Origin: Terfezia claveryi
Taxonomy: Eukaryota > Ascomycota > Pezizomycetes > Pezizales > Pezizaceae
DNA length: 44,397 bases
NCBI GenBank assembly: GCA_015179025.1
Contig: WHUX01000321.1
Coordinates: 1 to 44,397 of the forward strand
Reading direction: 5' to 3'
How positions within the stretch are numbered: position 1 is the stretch's first letter; every line of letters begins with the position of its first letter. Made by a program: the position numbers and the translations under genes. Below, piece after piece: positions 1-9,854 of this stretch. Below the pieces are notes generated by a model. The model saw only the letters and a program-made list of their open reading frames with translations. It did not search any database and was not told where the DNA came from.

Positions 1-460
1 AGGCTTGTCTGTTGGTGTGTTAAGTCCATCTGCCTAGAGCACAACTTACCCTCACTACTCATTCTCTGAGTAACCCAATAGTAGGGAAGTGTACCATGGG
101 TTGCAACGCGCTGCTCTTAACTGGAGCCTGAGCCTCCAAGTGCCGTTGTATCTATACTAAATACGGTTGCAACGTTTGGAAAAATTTCCCGGAATCAGGT
201 CGAGTTGTGGCAAAACACTTGGGAATTGCATAGCTTACTTCAAATGATCCAAGTGGGCTCGTCCGCACTATGACTCTACCATAGCAGAATTTTTGACTTC
301 TTCTTTCGGTATCATTAGATAATTGCCTTTCTGAGATAGTCCTTTTTTGGCCCATACCTTTTCCGGTATCTACCGTAGCGCTTCAAGCCGATCATGCTAA
401 AAGTCTCACCATCTAGAGAAAAGGAAACAGCTTGGGTGTCTTGCTGCTTTGGGATGCAGA
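1..460. other. Non-coding flank left of the gypsy element
   Basis: I recognise no gene here. Short open frames lack family features. A segment near 328-375 (core cttttttggcccatacc) recurs with few changes near 17573-17608, so part of this flank is a dispersed repeat. Because the gypsy element at 466-7643 is an insertion, this flank was once contiguous with the sequence that now starts at 7649, upstream of the MULE-like pseudogene. Confidence 0.5.
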
Positions 461-465
461 AAGGG
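461..465. repeat. Target-site duplication (left) of the gypsy element
   Basis: The pentamer aaggg abuts the left LTR and is repeated exactly at 7644-7648 after the right LTR. Five bases is the usual duplication length for Ty3/gypsy integrases. Confidence 0.9.
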
Positions 466-1001
466 TATAACGAGGGCTCTGGGGGACAAGGCAACTAAGG
501 GGTATGCCGAGGAAGTGGCAAGGGGCAATCGCACACGTAGGAGCACTATGTGTGTAATCTGGAGAAAGGCTAGGGTAAGACACATGTAGGAATGCTACGT
601 GTGTGACCAGGGGGAGACTAAGACGGAAGGCAAGGGCAAGAGGCAAGAGAGGCAGAGGGCAAGGGACACGAGACATACAGAAGCAGTTGCCGCGTGTATC
701 AAGGGAGGCAGCTGGGCTGCAAGACAAGGCGAGGAGGTGCACAAGGGAGAAGCACCAACGTGGAGAGAAGCAAGGCCCTGTATTGGATATACAAGACGTT
801 GGATGGGGATCCAACGAGAGGGCGGAGAGAGCAAGATATATATACAGGCTTCCTTCCTGGCCAAGGCCACCGGAAGGAATAAGGTTCCTGAGACCCCTTA
901 TCTCGGGAACAGAGATAACAATGATATTAATCAACAATAACGAGAGTCGGACGGAATTTCATCTGACTCTCAAACCCGGCTAGGCAAGGACGGTTGTGAC
1001 A
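466..1001 (-). repeat. 3' LTR of the gypsy element
   Basis: This is a direct repeat of 7107-7643. The shared end is ggttgtgaca and the shared start is TRTAAYGAGGG. The long minus-strand open frame across it has a counterpart in the other LTR but matches no protein family, so I treat it as LTR sequence rather than a gene. Confidence 0.93.
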
Positions 1002-1005
1002 CTAT

Positions 1006-1014
1006 CCCCCCTTT
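1006..1014 (-). other. Polypurine tract of the gypsy element
   Basis: On the minus strand, AAAGGGGGG lies four bases before the 3' LTR start (TGTCAC). This is the expected position for the plus-strand primer of reverse transcription. Confidence 0.8.
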
Positions 1015-1218
1015 AGGCTCGGAGCCCCAGCGATGAAAAGCAAGGCAAAAAGGCAAGGCAAAAACAAACAAACAAACAAGGCAGACGAGTAACTATAACC
1101 CATAACACAACCCAACGCCGGAGTATGTACCAATAATAACTATGACAATAACAACCCTAATAACCAATTCCAGGACGATAGGAACATTATGGGTGGGGCG
1201 GGGCTTCCGGAGGTAACG

Positions 1219-1770
1219 CTAGTGGAACAGGGCGACCAAGTCCTGTGCATTTTTCAGATCTTCAGTGGGTTGCCAGGTCACCTCCTCGTCCCCTAGCCAC
1301 TTAACCTTGTACTGCAGATGCCCGTACCTCTTCCGCGAGTCCAGCACTTCCTCTACCTCCTATTCCTCTTCCCCTTCGATAACCACTGGAGGGAGTAGGG
1401 GTGTTTCTGTCTGGGAGAGGGTCATCCGCAGCGGGCTCGATCTCGGAGATATGAACAACCGGGTGCCGTTTGATATCTTTAGGAAACCTCAATCGATAGG
1501 CGTGAGTTCCCACAGCTGCCAATACCTAAAAGGGTCACAGGAATTTATGATCTAACTTGCGGGAGGGCGTTCTGTTCGGAAGTGCTGGCTGGAAAGCCAC
1601 ACCTTGTCTCCTGGCTGATATCTAGGGGCTGTCAACCGTGATCCATTGGCATACTCAGCTTGCCGGGCTTGTGCATATCCCAGCTCGGCTTTCAGGGTAT
1701 GGTGGAGTTCAGCGATTCCAACCGTGAACTCCTTAGCTGGGGGTGGGCTTTTTGCAGGGCGCCAGGGCAT
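1219..1770 (-). pseudogene. gypsy pol C-terminus: integrase C-terminal region and chromodomain
   Basis: At 1552-1770 the minus strand encodes a typical integrase C-terminal segment (APRYQPGDKVWLSSQHFRT). It continues with AYRLRFPKDIKRHPVVHIS near 1450-1510, which places it before the chromodomain. The chromodomain lies at about 1219-1360: EVEEVLDSRKRYGHLQYKVK, then WLG and TWQPTEDL, ending at a TAG at 1219-1221. An in-frame TAG at 1360-1362 and frame changes between segments break it. In the family, the chromodomain directs integration to modified chromatin. Confidence 0.85.
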
Positions 1771-1796
1771 CCATGAACCGGGGGTGCCAACCGTAA

Positions 1797-2460
1797 TTAG
1801 CTAGCAAAGGGGAGGTTTTGGAGGATTCGAGAACTGGTTGTTTGGGCGAATTCGTAGGTGGCCAGCAACGAAACCCAGTTATCCTGCTGGTAATTGACAA
1901 AGGCCCGCAGATATTGCTCCATAATGGTGTTCATCCTCTCCGATTGGCCGTCTGTCTGGGGGTGATATGCTGTTGATAGGCGTACTTTGATCCCCAGAAG
2001 TTCGTAGAAAGCTTGCCAGAATTCTGAGGTAAACTGAGGGCCACAGTCAGATATAATCGACTCAGGAAGGCCATGGTATCGGAATACATTGTTGAGGTAG
2101 AGATTGGCTAACTCTGGGGCAGAGCAGGTATCCCGGCAAGGTATAACATGCCTCATCTTCGTCAACCGATCTACTACCATTAAGATGGCTTGAACCCCGA
2201 ATCTTCTGGCAACCCTGTTACGAAGTCCATAGTCAAGTGCAGCCACGGCCGATTTGGGATGTCCAGGGCTTCAAGGTGCCATATGGGGCATGGAGGACGG
2301 GCTTAGCATGCTTGCAAACATAGCAGTTCCGTATGTACCGCTCCATGTCCTTCCGCTAGTCAATCCAGGTGTATTCCCTAGCCAGGAGCTCTAACGTCTT
2401 TGCCACTCCAGGTGACCTGCCACCAGAGTATCGTGGTGTTCCTTAATCAGCCTCAGGCGT
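1797..2460 (-). pseudogene. gypsy integrase: zinc finger and catalytic core
   Basis: The N-terminal HHCC finger can be read at about 2280-2460 (HHDTLVAGH then CYVCKH) across at least one frame break. The catalytic core at 1797-2246 has the first Asp in MVVDRLTK, the second in SDCGPQF and the Glu in DGQSERMN, so the DDE triad is present. The reading frame is not continuous with the RNase H or the finger, which makes this a remnant. Confidence 0.88.
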
Positions 2461-2699
2461 AACCCTCCAGCTTCTGGTACATAGAGCCATTCGAGGTGAT
2501 AGAGGAGGCCCTCCTGTACTGTACACTCGGCCAGGAAATCTTGGGGTGGCGGCGCTGGCCGGAATCCACTGCGGCGATGATCTCTCTGACCAGGGGGTCT
2601 CCTTCGTAAGCCTGTCTCACCAGTTGTTGGAGGTTGGCTTCCCCGGCAGCATCGGCCTCAGCTTCCGCATCAGCCTCAGCTAGAATGTTGGCTGCCAGA

Positions 2700-3366
2700 T
2701 CAAGGTTTTCGGGCTTCAACTACCACCTGATTTTGGTATTTTAGCCTTTCATCCCCCCCTTTAGGGAGGTCACCTGATCTCCTAGTCAAGGCGTCCGGTT
2801 TCCCACCAGCCTTGCCTGGCCGGTATTTGATCTTGAAGTTGAACCGAGATAAGAACTCCGACTACCTGGCCTGCCATCGTTAAGCAGTTTAGTGGTGGTG
2901 AAATACTCAAGGTTCTTATGATCGGACAACACCTCGATAATCCCCTTGGCTGACTCAAGGTGAGGCCTCCATTCCTCAAAAGCTCAGACAATGGCTATTA
3001 ATTCCTTATCATAGATCTCGTAATTACACTCCGCCGGGGAGTGCTTTTTGGAGAAATAGACCATCGAGTGGAGGACTCCATTGACATACTGGGACAGGAT
3101 TCCAGCGGAGACATAGTCGAGGCATCCGTTTCTACGATACACTCGCTATCGGGATCAAAGTGAGCTAGTATGGGTGCTGAGTAGAAGGCTTCCTTGAGGT
3201 TCTGGAAGGTGATTGAGCTTCTGGACTCCAGTAGAATCGCCAGTCCTTTTTGGTGAGGGCTGTGAGGGGGGCCATGATCTTGGAATATCCTAGAATGAAC
3301 CATCGGTAAAAGTTGGCGAATCCCAGGAAGGCCTGGACATCCTTGAGATTTGCTGGGATTTCCCAT
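2700..3366 (-). pseudogene. gypsy RNase H region and connection
   Basis: Minus-strand segments read [15 protein letters not shown] connection sequence, then a segment like [20 protein letters not shown], followed by ETDAS (the RNase H first Asp). HSPAE and [13 protein letters not shown] motifs follow. Frames change several times, so it is broken. The remainder to 2700 is low-similarity tether sequence before the integrase finger. Confidence 0.75.
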
Positions 3367-3379
3367 TCCTAAACGGCGG

Positions 3380-4278
3380 TGACCTTGGCAGGGTCCATCC
3401 TAATACCTTCCGTGGTGATAATCAACCCTAGATACTTAACCTCCTGCACATGGAACTCGCATTTCTCAGGCTTGAGGTACAACCCAGCTTGCTCCAGCTT
3501 CTCCAATACCTACCGGACATGAATCTTATGCTCTGCTAGGGTGTCTGAATAAATCAAGATATTATCGAGGTAAGCCGTGCAGAACACATCCAGAAAGTCC
3601 CGTAAGGTGTCATTGATGAAGTGCTGGAAGGAGGCAGAGGCGTTGGTTAGGCCAAAGGGCATGACGTTGTACTCGAAGTGGCCGTAACGTATCCGGAAAG
3701 GCCATTTTCTACTCCTCCCCTTCGGCGATCCATACCAGGTTGTATGCCCCTCGCAAGTCCAATTTGGTAAACCATTTCGCCTTGGAAAGCCTGGCTAATA
3801 TCTCCTGGATCAGAGGTAGGGGGTATCTGTTTTTGACCGTTATTTCGTTCAGGCCACGATAATCAACACATAACTGAAGGAAGCCATCTGACTTCTTCAC
3901 GAAAAGCACTGGAGCACCTGCTGGTGAGGAGCTGTAGTGAATGAAGCTCTTGTTGAGGTTTTCCTCCAAGTATTTCTTCAACGCTTCCAGCTCCAACCAG
4001 GACATTCTGTAGAGGGGCCCATAGGGGGGGGTCTTACCCTCTATCAGCAGAATAGTATGGTCATATGGCTGGTGGGGTGCGAGCTTTTCTGCGGCCTTCT
4101 CCAAGAACAGGTCAATGAATTCATGGTATTCGTCCGGTACCATGGACTTCCACTTCTCCTTCGACCGTGTCTTATTAATCTCCAGGTTCACCTCGTATAT
4201 AGACAGGGCATGAGCCTTCAGCTTGTGCCTTCTAGTAAGGTAAGCGAAAGCCCCTGCCCCAATAAAGCTAACATTCAA
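3380..4278 (-). pseudogene. gypsy reverse transcriptase, active site altered
   Basis: The minus strand encodes the canonical blocks: a PYGPLYRMSWLELEALKKYL-like entry, [50 protein letters not shown] (first catalytic Asp), and [20 protein letters not shown] near 3620-3663. The catalytic box at about 3550-3566 reads YLDN followed by ILIYSD, where the family has YLDD. A G-to-A change on the coding strand explains the Asp-to-Asn replacement and should abolish polymerase activity. Confidence 0.9.
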
Positions 4279-4398
4279 AGGTTTTTAGAGGCCAGGAGGC
4301 ATCGGGGGCACAGGGGGAATCGGGGGTGGCAAGGCACACAGCCCAGTAACGGTGGCCTTCGGATTCCTACAGTGTTTTTTGCAATACTGGCTGTTGAA

Positions 4399-4755
4399 CT
4401 ATAGGGTATAGGAGCCGAACCTGACTGATACATCGTACATTCTAAGCCAGGGGATTCCGAGGACAATCGGATACTTGAGCTTTGTCACAAACATCAGGAG
4501 GGCTTCGGAGTGATCCCCGACCTGGGCAGGTATGCACGCAATATCGGTGATATCCTCGGAGGAAATAGGTCGACCATCAATGACATCTAGGACACGAGGG
4601 GTTTTAAGCTTAGACGTGGGTATTGAGAATTTACTGACAAAGGCCTGGTCAACGAATGCAATTCCTGAAGCTCCGCAATCTATAAGGGCTGACGTGGTGA
4701 TTGTTCTATCATTGATTTTGAGACAGATAGATACAACAAAATGCTCACCGAACAA
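4399..4755 (-). pseudogene. gypsy protease-like segment
   Basis: About 118 codons on the minus strand contain ALIDCGASGIAFVD, the retroviral-type aspartic protease signature (D-S/T/C-G-A-S), followed by a beta-rich segment and PIVLGIPWLRMYDVSV, the usual conserved C-terminal block before RT in fungal gypsy elements. The N-terminal side is interrupted by the hAT insertion at 4763. Confidence 0.85.
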
Positions 4756-4762
4756 GCGAGAC

Positions 4763-5798
4763 TAGCGTGCGCACTGAGTCGAGTTATCCCCGCGTCGACT
4801 CGCCAAGACTCGCGCCGACGGCCAAGTTTCATCCAACCCTCAAACTCGGCGAGTCGGCAATACGATTCTCTGAAATACTCAGGCCAGCGCCGAATAGCCA
4901 ACGAGTACTCGCCAAGCCTTTTAGTTACGCGGAATAGGCTTGTAGCCTACCTTCGCCGCCTATATATACATGGAAATCATGCATTCGTGGCTTATATATA
5001 TACATGAAAATCATGCATTCACGGCCTGTATATATATACATGAATTCGATACATACCAGCCGCGAATGTACGAACTCCATGTATATATATAAGCTGCAAA
5101 TGCTTGATTTGCATGCATATATATAAGCCATGATTGTATGCTTCCAAGTATATATCTAAGCCACAAATACATGATTTCCATATATATACAGAGGCCGCGA
5201 ATGCATGATTTCCATGTATATATATAAGCCGCGAATACATGATTTCTATGTATATATAGAGGCCGCGAATGCATGATTTCCATGTATATATATAAGCCGC
5301 GAATGCATGATTTCCATATATATACAGAGGCCGTGAATGCATGATTTCCATGTATATATTTAAGCCGCGAATGCATGATTTCCATGTATATACAGAGGCC
5401 ACGAATGCATGATTTCATGTATATATATAAGCCGCGAATGCATGATTTCCCTGTATATATATAAGCCACGAATACACGAATTCCATGTATATATATAAGC
5501 CACGAATGTACGAATTCTATGTATAAATATAATACGAATTTCATGTATATATATAAGCCGCGAATGCAGAAATTCCATGTATATATATAAGCCGCGAATG
5601 TACGAATTTCATGTATATATGGCCGGTGAAGCTAGGATGCTAGCTTGTTACCCGTAACAAAAGGGCTTAGCGAGTACTCACGAGTAGCCGGCGAGTCGGC
5701 GCGAGCTGGCTTCTTATGGATTGCCAGCGGTGCGAGTCAGCGTTGAGTAGGAAAAATAGTTGGCAAACTCGCCTCGACTCGGGCCGATGCGCACACTA
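4763..5798. mobile_element. Non-autonomous hAT element nested in the gypsy element
   Basis: The termini are inverted: TAGCGTGCGCA on the left (4763) and, read inward from the right end (5798), TAGTGTGCGCA. A perfect 8-bp target duplication, agcgagac, lies at 4755-4762 and 5799-5806. An 8-bp duplication and YAGNG ends define hAT. Subterminal regions (4763-4930 and 5660-5798) are dense in ACTCGCC/GCGAGT motifs in both orientations, as expected for transposase binding sites. No transposase is encoded. The middle is a ~34-bp tandem array. Removing the element with one duplication rejoins the gypsy gag-pol junction. Confidence 0.9.
4960..5625. repeat. AT-rich ~34-bp tandem array with an orientation switch
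   Basis: About twenty units of 33-35 bp carry the core gcgaatgcatgatttccatg followed by tatatatataagcc. The first three units (about 4962-5060) are in the opposite orientation to the rest (about 5063-5625), giving an inverted junction near 5060. Units lack stops in several minus-strand frames, which creates long spurious frames rich in YIYMEIMHSR. Confidence 0.9.
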
Positions 5799-5996
5799 AG
5801 CGAGACTCGTCAAAAACAGAGGTGGAAGACACAGAAAACGCAGACAGAGATAAGTGGCCTGGGGCAGGTCCCTTGCTAGTGTCAGTAACTAGGCAAGGGA
5901 CAGGGCTTTTCCTGACTCATCCACCTCCACAATCCTAGGTTCTAGGGCGTTGGCTGGGCGGTCGGAGAAGGCGTGGACAGCCAGGGAGTAGTTTTT

Positions 5997-7060
5997 TCAA
6001 AGGGGACAGGCTATAATGAAGTGGTCAGCCTTCCTACAGGCTATGCATAGCCCATTATTCCGGCAGCGTTCCCTCTCTTCTTGGGTCAGGCGGGGCCTGC
6101 CCGCGGATAGGTCCATGGGGGCTGGTCCGCCAGCCATGAGCGAGGGGTGAGCTGCTTTATTGGCGGGGCTAGGGTCGAGGTAGTTTGTTGCTGGGGCTGC
6201 TGTTGTTGGGGTGTACGGATGGCTGGGCGGAAGGTTGGGTGGTGATGAAGCCGGGACATCCACTGCTCCATCCGAGAAGCCTGGTCAATCAATTCGCCGA
6301 GGGTCCCAACCTCGGGAAGGGTAACTATGGCTTGTTGCAGTTTATCACTAAGTCCCTCTGAAATTGTTCGAACTTGGCCTGATCATTCCATAGTACATCC
6401 GAGGCCAGTTTTGAGAACTCTGCCACATATGTGGACAGGTCTGAGTTGCATTGTTTTAGGGCCCGGAGGGCTCGACTAGCAGTGCCCACTGCATCAGGGT
6501 CCCCAAAAGCCCTATCCAAGATAGCGAAGAGTGTTGGGATGTTATCGAGCTTAATCCCAGTCTCAAGGACATATGGCTGGATTTGATCTACTGCTTTGCC
6601 CTCCAGCAGGGCAAAGACATAAGCCAATCGGTGTTGCTCAGATGGGAATCTGGGTGAGTCTCCATTGAGTTTGAGGTTTACCGAGTTCTTCTAGGCTCAG
6701 AGGCGAGCCCTATCCCCATTGAATTTGGGGGGGGTTGGAATACTTTGGGTTTTGGCGGCTGGTGCAGAGGGTGGGGTTGCTGACATAGCGGCCATAGCGC
6801 AGTTGAGGGTCTGGATCGTGGTTCACTCGTTGGCTAGAGCGATGGTGGCATTGTCGAGGTCGTTTTGGAGTACTATGATTTCTTCATTGGCGGATCTCAG
6901 TTTTCGTTCCACCACGGCCAAGCTATTACTGAGTTTGGCTCCGATGGCATCTATGGCCTCGAAGATATCGATGATCTCTAGACGATAAGCATTCAATTCA
7001 TTCAAGCCTGAGGTATAGGGGAGTTCCTCCAGGTTTGAAACCTGATAGTGGGTGGAGGGG
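5997..7060 (-). pseudogene. gypsy gag (capsid and zinc knuckle)
   Basis: From the 5' side on the minus strand, a coiled-coil-prone segment (about 6823-7040, EIIDIFEAIDAIGAKLSN) is followed by a retrotransposon gag block at 6325-6627 (AYVFALLEGKAVDQIQPYV, then AFGDPDAVGTASRALRALKQ). A Pro-rich segment and a CX2CX4HX4C zinc knuckle (CIACRKADHFIIAC) follow near 6000-6050. The segments lie in different frames, so gag is broken. The start codon is not resolved. Confidence 0.82.
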
Positions 7061-7106
7061 TTCCGGACATAACAGCATACCAGTTGGTCGAGAATATCCA
7101 ACGTAG

Positions 7107-7643
7107 TGTAATGAGGGCTCTGGGGGACAAGGCGACCAAGGGGTACACCAGGGAAGTGGCAAGGGGCAATCACACACGTAAGAGCGCTACGTGTGTGATC
7201 TGGAGAAAGGCTAGGGTAAGACACATGTAGGAACGCTACGTGTGTGACTAGGGGGAGGCTAAGACGGGAGGTAAGGGTAAGAGGCAAGAGAGGCAGAGGG
7301 CAAGGGACACGAGACACACGGAAGCAGTTGCCGCGTGTGTTAAGGGAGGCAGCTGGGCTGCAGAGACAAGGCAAGGAGGTGCACAAGGAAGATGCACCAA
7401 CGTGAAGAGAAGCAAGGCCCTGTATTGGATATATAAGACATTGGATGGAGATCTAACGAGAGGGTGAAGAGAGCAAGATATATATATAGGCTTCCTTCCT
7501 AGCCAAGGCCACTGGAAGGAATAAGGTTCCCGAGACCCCTTATCTCGGGAACAGAAATAACAACGATATCAATCAACAATAACGAGAGTCGGACGGAATT
7601 TCGTCTGACTCTCAAACCCAGCTAGGCAAGGACGGTTGTGACA
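7107..7643 (-). repeat. 5' LTR of the gypsy element
   Basis: This is the direct repeat of 466-1001 and lies upstream of gag on the minus strand. A TATATATATA stretch about 7477-7487 could be its TATA region. Immediately 3' of the LTR on the minus strand, TTGGATATTCTCGACC is a possible tRNA primer-binding site, but the tRNA is not identified. Confidence 0.92.
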
Positions 7644-7648
7644 AAGGG
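7644..7648. repeat. Target-site duplication (right) of the gypsy element
   Basis: aaggg directly follows the LTR and matches 461-465. Confidence 0.9.
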
Positions 7649-7731
7649 GGCGCCATGACAAGTGATCTCTGTAATATTTGATTGAGAACAAACCAACTGC
7701 CATACATCACTCGAATACAGGATATATTAAA

Positions 7732-8314
7732 ATGTCTGCAGCCATGATGTCAATATCTGCTGATGCTCTCCACCTCTACAATATGTTGTTTGACCTCAGT
7801 AAACCAGTCACCATATCTCCCGAAACATTCAATATGGTCTGGCCATATGTTGATTCAGTTTATACTAAACTTCATTCGGAGCTGCTGCAAGCATATGGTA
7901 CAGTGTGTATACAGAAATATGAGTGCAGGCTTCGGAAGAGCAGGACGTCAAGCACAGTGGTAGCTTAAGATACTAATGGCAAGGCCATTAAATGACGGCA
8001 TACTAGTATTCGAGATTCATACCTTTGCAATGTCCGAATGAAGGTCTCACTTCTTGTCGATGGTTCAGCAGTTACTATTGAGTGCCTTAATGAACATACC
8101 TATTCCGACAATATTGAAGAGAGCTTCCGTATTAAAAAACCTAGCATATTGCTATAGTATATAAAATCTGAAGCAGCCAAAAATTACTCTGCAGCTCAGA
8201 TTTACCATGCGGTTAGAGGTGCAGGCACACATGAAGGCTCAGCAGTTGGAAGAGCTTGGTGGCTCGTCTTTAAAAAGGTATAACCTTTCTTCAAATTGTA
8301 AAATAATTAGCTAA
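7732..8314 (+). pseudogene. MULE-transposase-like N-terminal protein, copy 1, decayed
   Basis: The ATG at 7732 starts a frame (MSAAMMSISADALHLYNMLF) that runs to a TAA at 7966-7968. Homology to 29252-29718 continues beyond it to a TAA at 8312-8314. Against that copy, three codons became stops: CAA to TAA near 7966, CGA to TGA near 7993 and GAG to TAG near 8155; there is also a small deletion near 8058. The protein has Cys and HTH-type zinc-ligand spacing (C..., then DEHTHSHDI in the open copy) and a following AKNYSAAQIYHAVRGAG segment like the N-terminus of fungal MULE transposases. No MULE catalytic domain is present. This copy retains the N-terminus that the second copy lacks. Confidence 0.65.
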
Positions 8315-9050
8315 TAGAGTTCAGATAAGATATTGTGAATCAAAAGCGAGGAATGAAATCGCCTCTAAGTGCATGGAGGTTAGTGTAATGAGAAAAGAGA
8401 AAGAAGGAGCGGGAAGAACGGAGGTCTTCAGGGTAGAGAGGAGTTGCGACAAACAAACCGGTACTGATACATAATGAAGAAAAGTACACCCAGAATGAAG
8501 TTCAACTCACGATCACTGGTGAGGAAAGATCTGAAGGTGTCTATTCAATGAACATGATCTCCCAGAGAAGAACAAGAAGAGAACATCCATCCACATGACA
8601 TGACCTGGGCCAAGCTTCCGCCAAGCTTCCCATCACCACAGTCTAATTTTTAGTGTGTCATACCATCGCTTACCTAAGGATGACTGACCATGAGGTAGAC
8701 TACAAGCAGGATCGCAAGGGACCATTATTAAAATCTATAGAAAGAACTACGCTCTAAAACATTTACTCTCACGTCCTGCAAAAATCCACTTAATGCACCA
8801 AAACAGCCGCCCTAGCAATATGACCTCCCCGAAAACTACCCCCCCTCCCTCTATCCCCACCATAGATAGAATATCAGGCGGGTGAGCCCATGAGCACGAG
8901 GAGGCCTTTACCAAGCATGTATATCCATCTCAAATCAGTTATTGAAGGGAGACTCTGCAACAAGGCAAAACGGCGTTGTTCAAGTTTTAACTCGAGGCAC
9001 TAACTTGCGCAAAATCAGGCAATTTCGAGGCTATCATTATATGAGAATTT
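8315..9050. other. Remnant flank of the MULE-like/ATPase-nuclease unit
   Basis: 8320-8415 matches 29725-29826. It then joins directly, at about 8415, to sequence matching 32092-32120 (agaggagttgcgacaaac), skipping the 2.3-kb ATPase/nuclease gene present in the other copy. A ~170-bp stretch (about 8480-8650) has no counterpart there, after which ccatcgcttacctaaggatg (8654-8680) matches 32122-32143. From about 8700 to 9050 I see only weak, stop-ridden coding similarity and assign nothing. Confidence 0.6.
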
Positions 9051-9236
9051 GGTACCCCCCTTGCATTAGAGTACTGCATTAGCATACATTTAGTACACAT
9101 ATTATAGGTTTAAAGCATGCTGCATACTCACCCTCTGTTATGGGTACCTCCCTTATATCAGAGTCCTACATTAGCACATATTTAGTATTTATATTATAGG
9201 TTTAAAGCATGCTGCATAGTCGCCCCCTGTTATGTG
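9051..9236. repeat. Two-copy ~92-bp direct repeat
   Basis: 9051-9142 and 9143-9236 are diverged tandem copies sharing attataggtttaaagcatg and the flanks ggtacc and ctgttatg. No coding signal. Confidence 0.85.
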
Positions 9237-9289
9237 GGTTACCAAATTCATTACCACCTAACTGTATATCTGACGAGTATGTGTAGAAC

Positions 9290-9396
9290 AGTGTGAATAT
9301 ATAAGTAAGTACGTAGATATGAGTATATGAGTGTATAAGTATATAAGTATATGAGTATATAAGTATATAAGTATATAAGTATATAAGTATATGAAT
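9290..9396. repeat. TATAAGTA-type microsatellite
   Basis: An 8-bp unit (tataagta and the variant tatgagta) repeats through this stretch. Apparent minus-strand frames rich in YTYILIYL are by-products of the repeat. Confidence 0.85.
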
Positions 9397-9721
9397 ATAT
9401 CTCCTTGCTTCTCCACCTCTCTAAGAGACGCAATATAAAGAGCTTTATATATACATGAAAGGGATAATGCCAACGAGTATGGGTGGGAAGCAGGTATATA
9501 CTGGAAATACGTGAGTATGTCAGTCAAGATGTAACGTATGGCATGAGTGGCATCTCGCCACTACATCATAGATTGTATGATGTATGATATATCTGACTCA
9601 CGTGCTTTTCAACACCGCTTACTTAGTGCTCGGCATGTGACCCATCGGGCTTGGCTTAGTGCTTGGCAGCCGATGCAAACGCCTAAATAAACCCTCCATC
9701 CTCCCTTTTTTACTGCTTTTC

Positions 9722-9815
9722 ATTCTCCCCCCAGCGATCCTGTCTACATACATTCTCCCCCATCCCAGCGATCCTGTCTACCCAGTCTCTCCTCCATCCC
9801 AGCGATCCTGTCTAC
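9722..9815. repeat. Three-copy 34-bp repeat in a pyrimidine-rich leader
   Basis: cagcgatcctgtctac recurs at 9732, 9766 and 9800, an exact 34-bp period, within a C/T-rich tract 40-130 bp upstream of the ATG at 9855. Pyrimidine-rich leaders are common at fungal transcription starts, so this may be promoter or 5'-UTR of the next gene (inference). Confidence 0.7.
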
Positions 9816-9854
9816 GTACTCTCTCCAGTCTCGTTTCTGTCCGCTTCGTCAGCA

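Larger units (their letters stand above)
466..7643 (-). mobile_element. Full-length Ty3/gypsy chromovirus-type LTR retrotransposon, inactive
   Basis: Two direct repeats of about 536 bp (466-1001 and 7107-7643) flank a minus-strand gag-pol. On the minus strand the LTR runs from TGTCACAACC to TTACA. The element is bounded by a perfect 5-bp target duplication, aaggg, at 461-465 and 7644-7648. Domain order on the minus strand is gag with zinc knuckle, protease, RT, RNase H, integrase (HHCC then DDE) and a C-terminal chromodomain, which is the Ty3/gypsy chromovirus order. The LTRs differ at several dozen positions, mostly transitions, so the copy is old. Stops and frameshifts break gag and pol, and a hAT element is nested at 4763-5798. 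It cannot be autonomous. Confidence 0.95.

Noticed and set aside
413..937. Long minus-strand frame (and overlapping plus frames) across the left LTR, with a similar frame at 6823-7386
   Set aside because: Both lie in the LTR direct repeats; the similarity is explained by LTR identity and the translation is low-complexity.
5011..5578. Long minus-strand frames rich in YIYMEIMHSR
   Set aside because: They are produced by a ~34-bp tandem array free of stops in several frames; the period is not a multiple of three and there is no start context.
4960..5625. CRISPR-like regular repeats
   Set aside because: Units are contiguous and diverged with no unique spacers, inside a hAT element in a eukaryotic genome.
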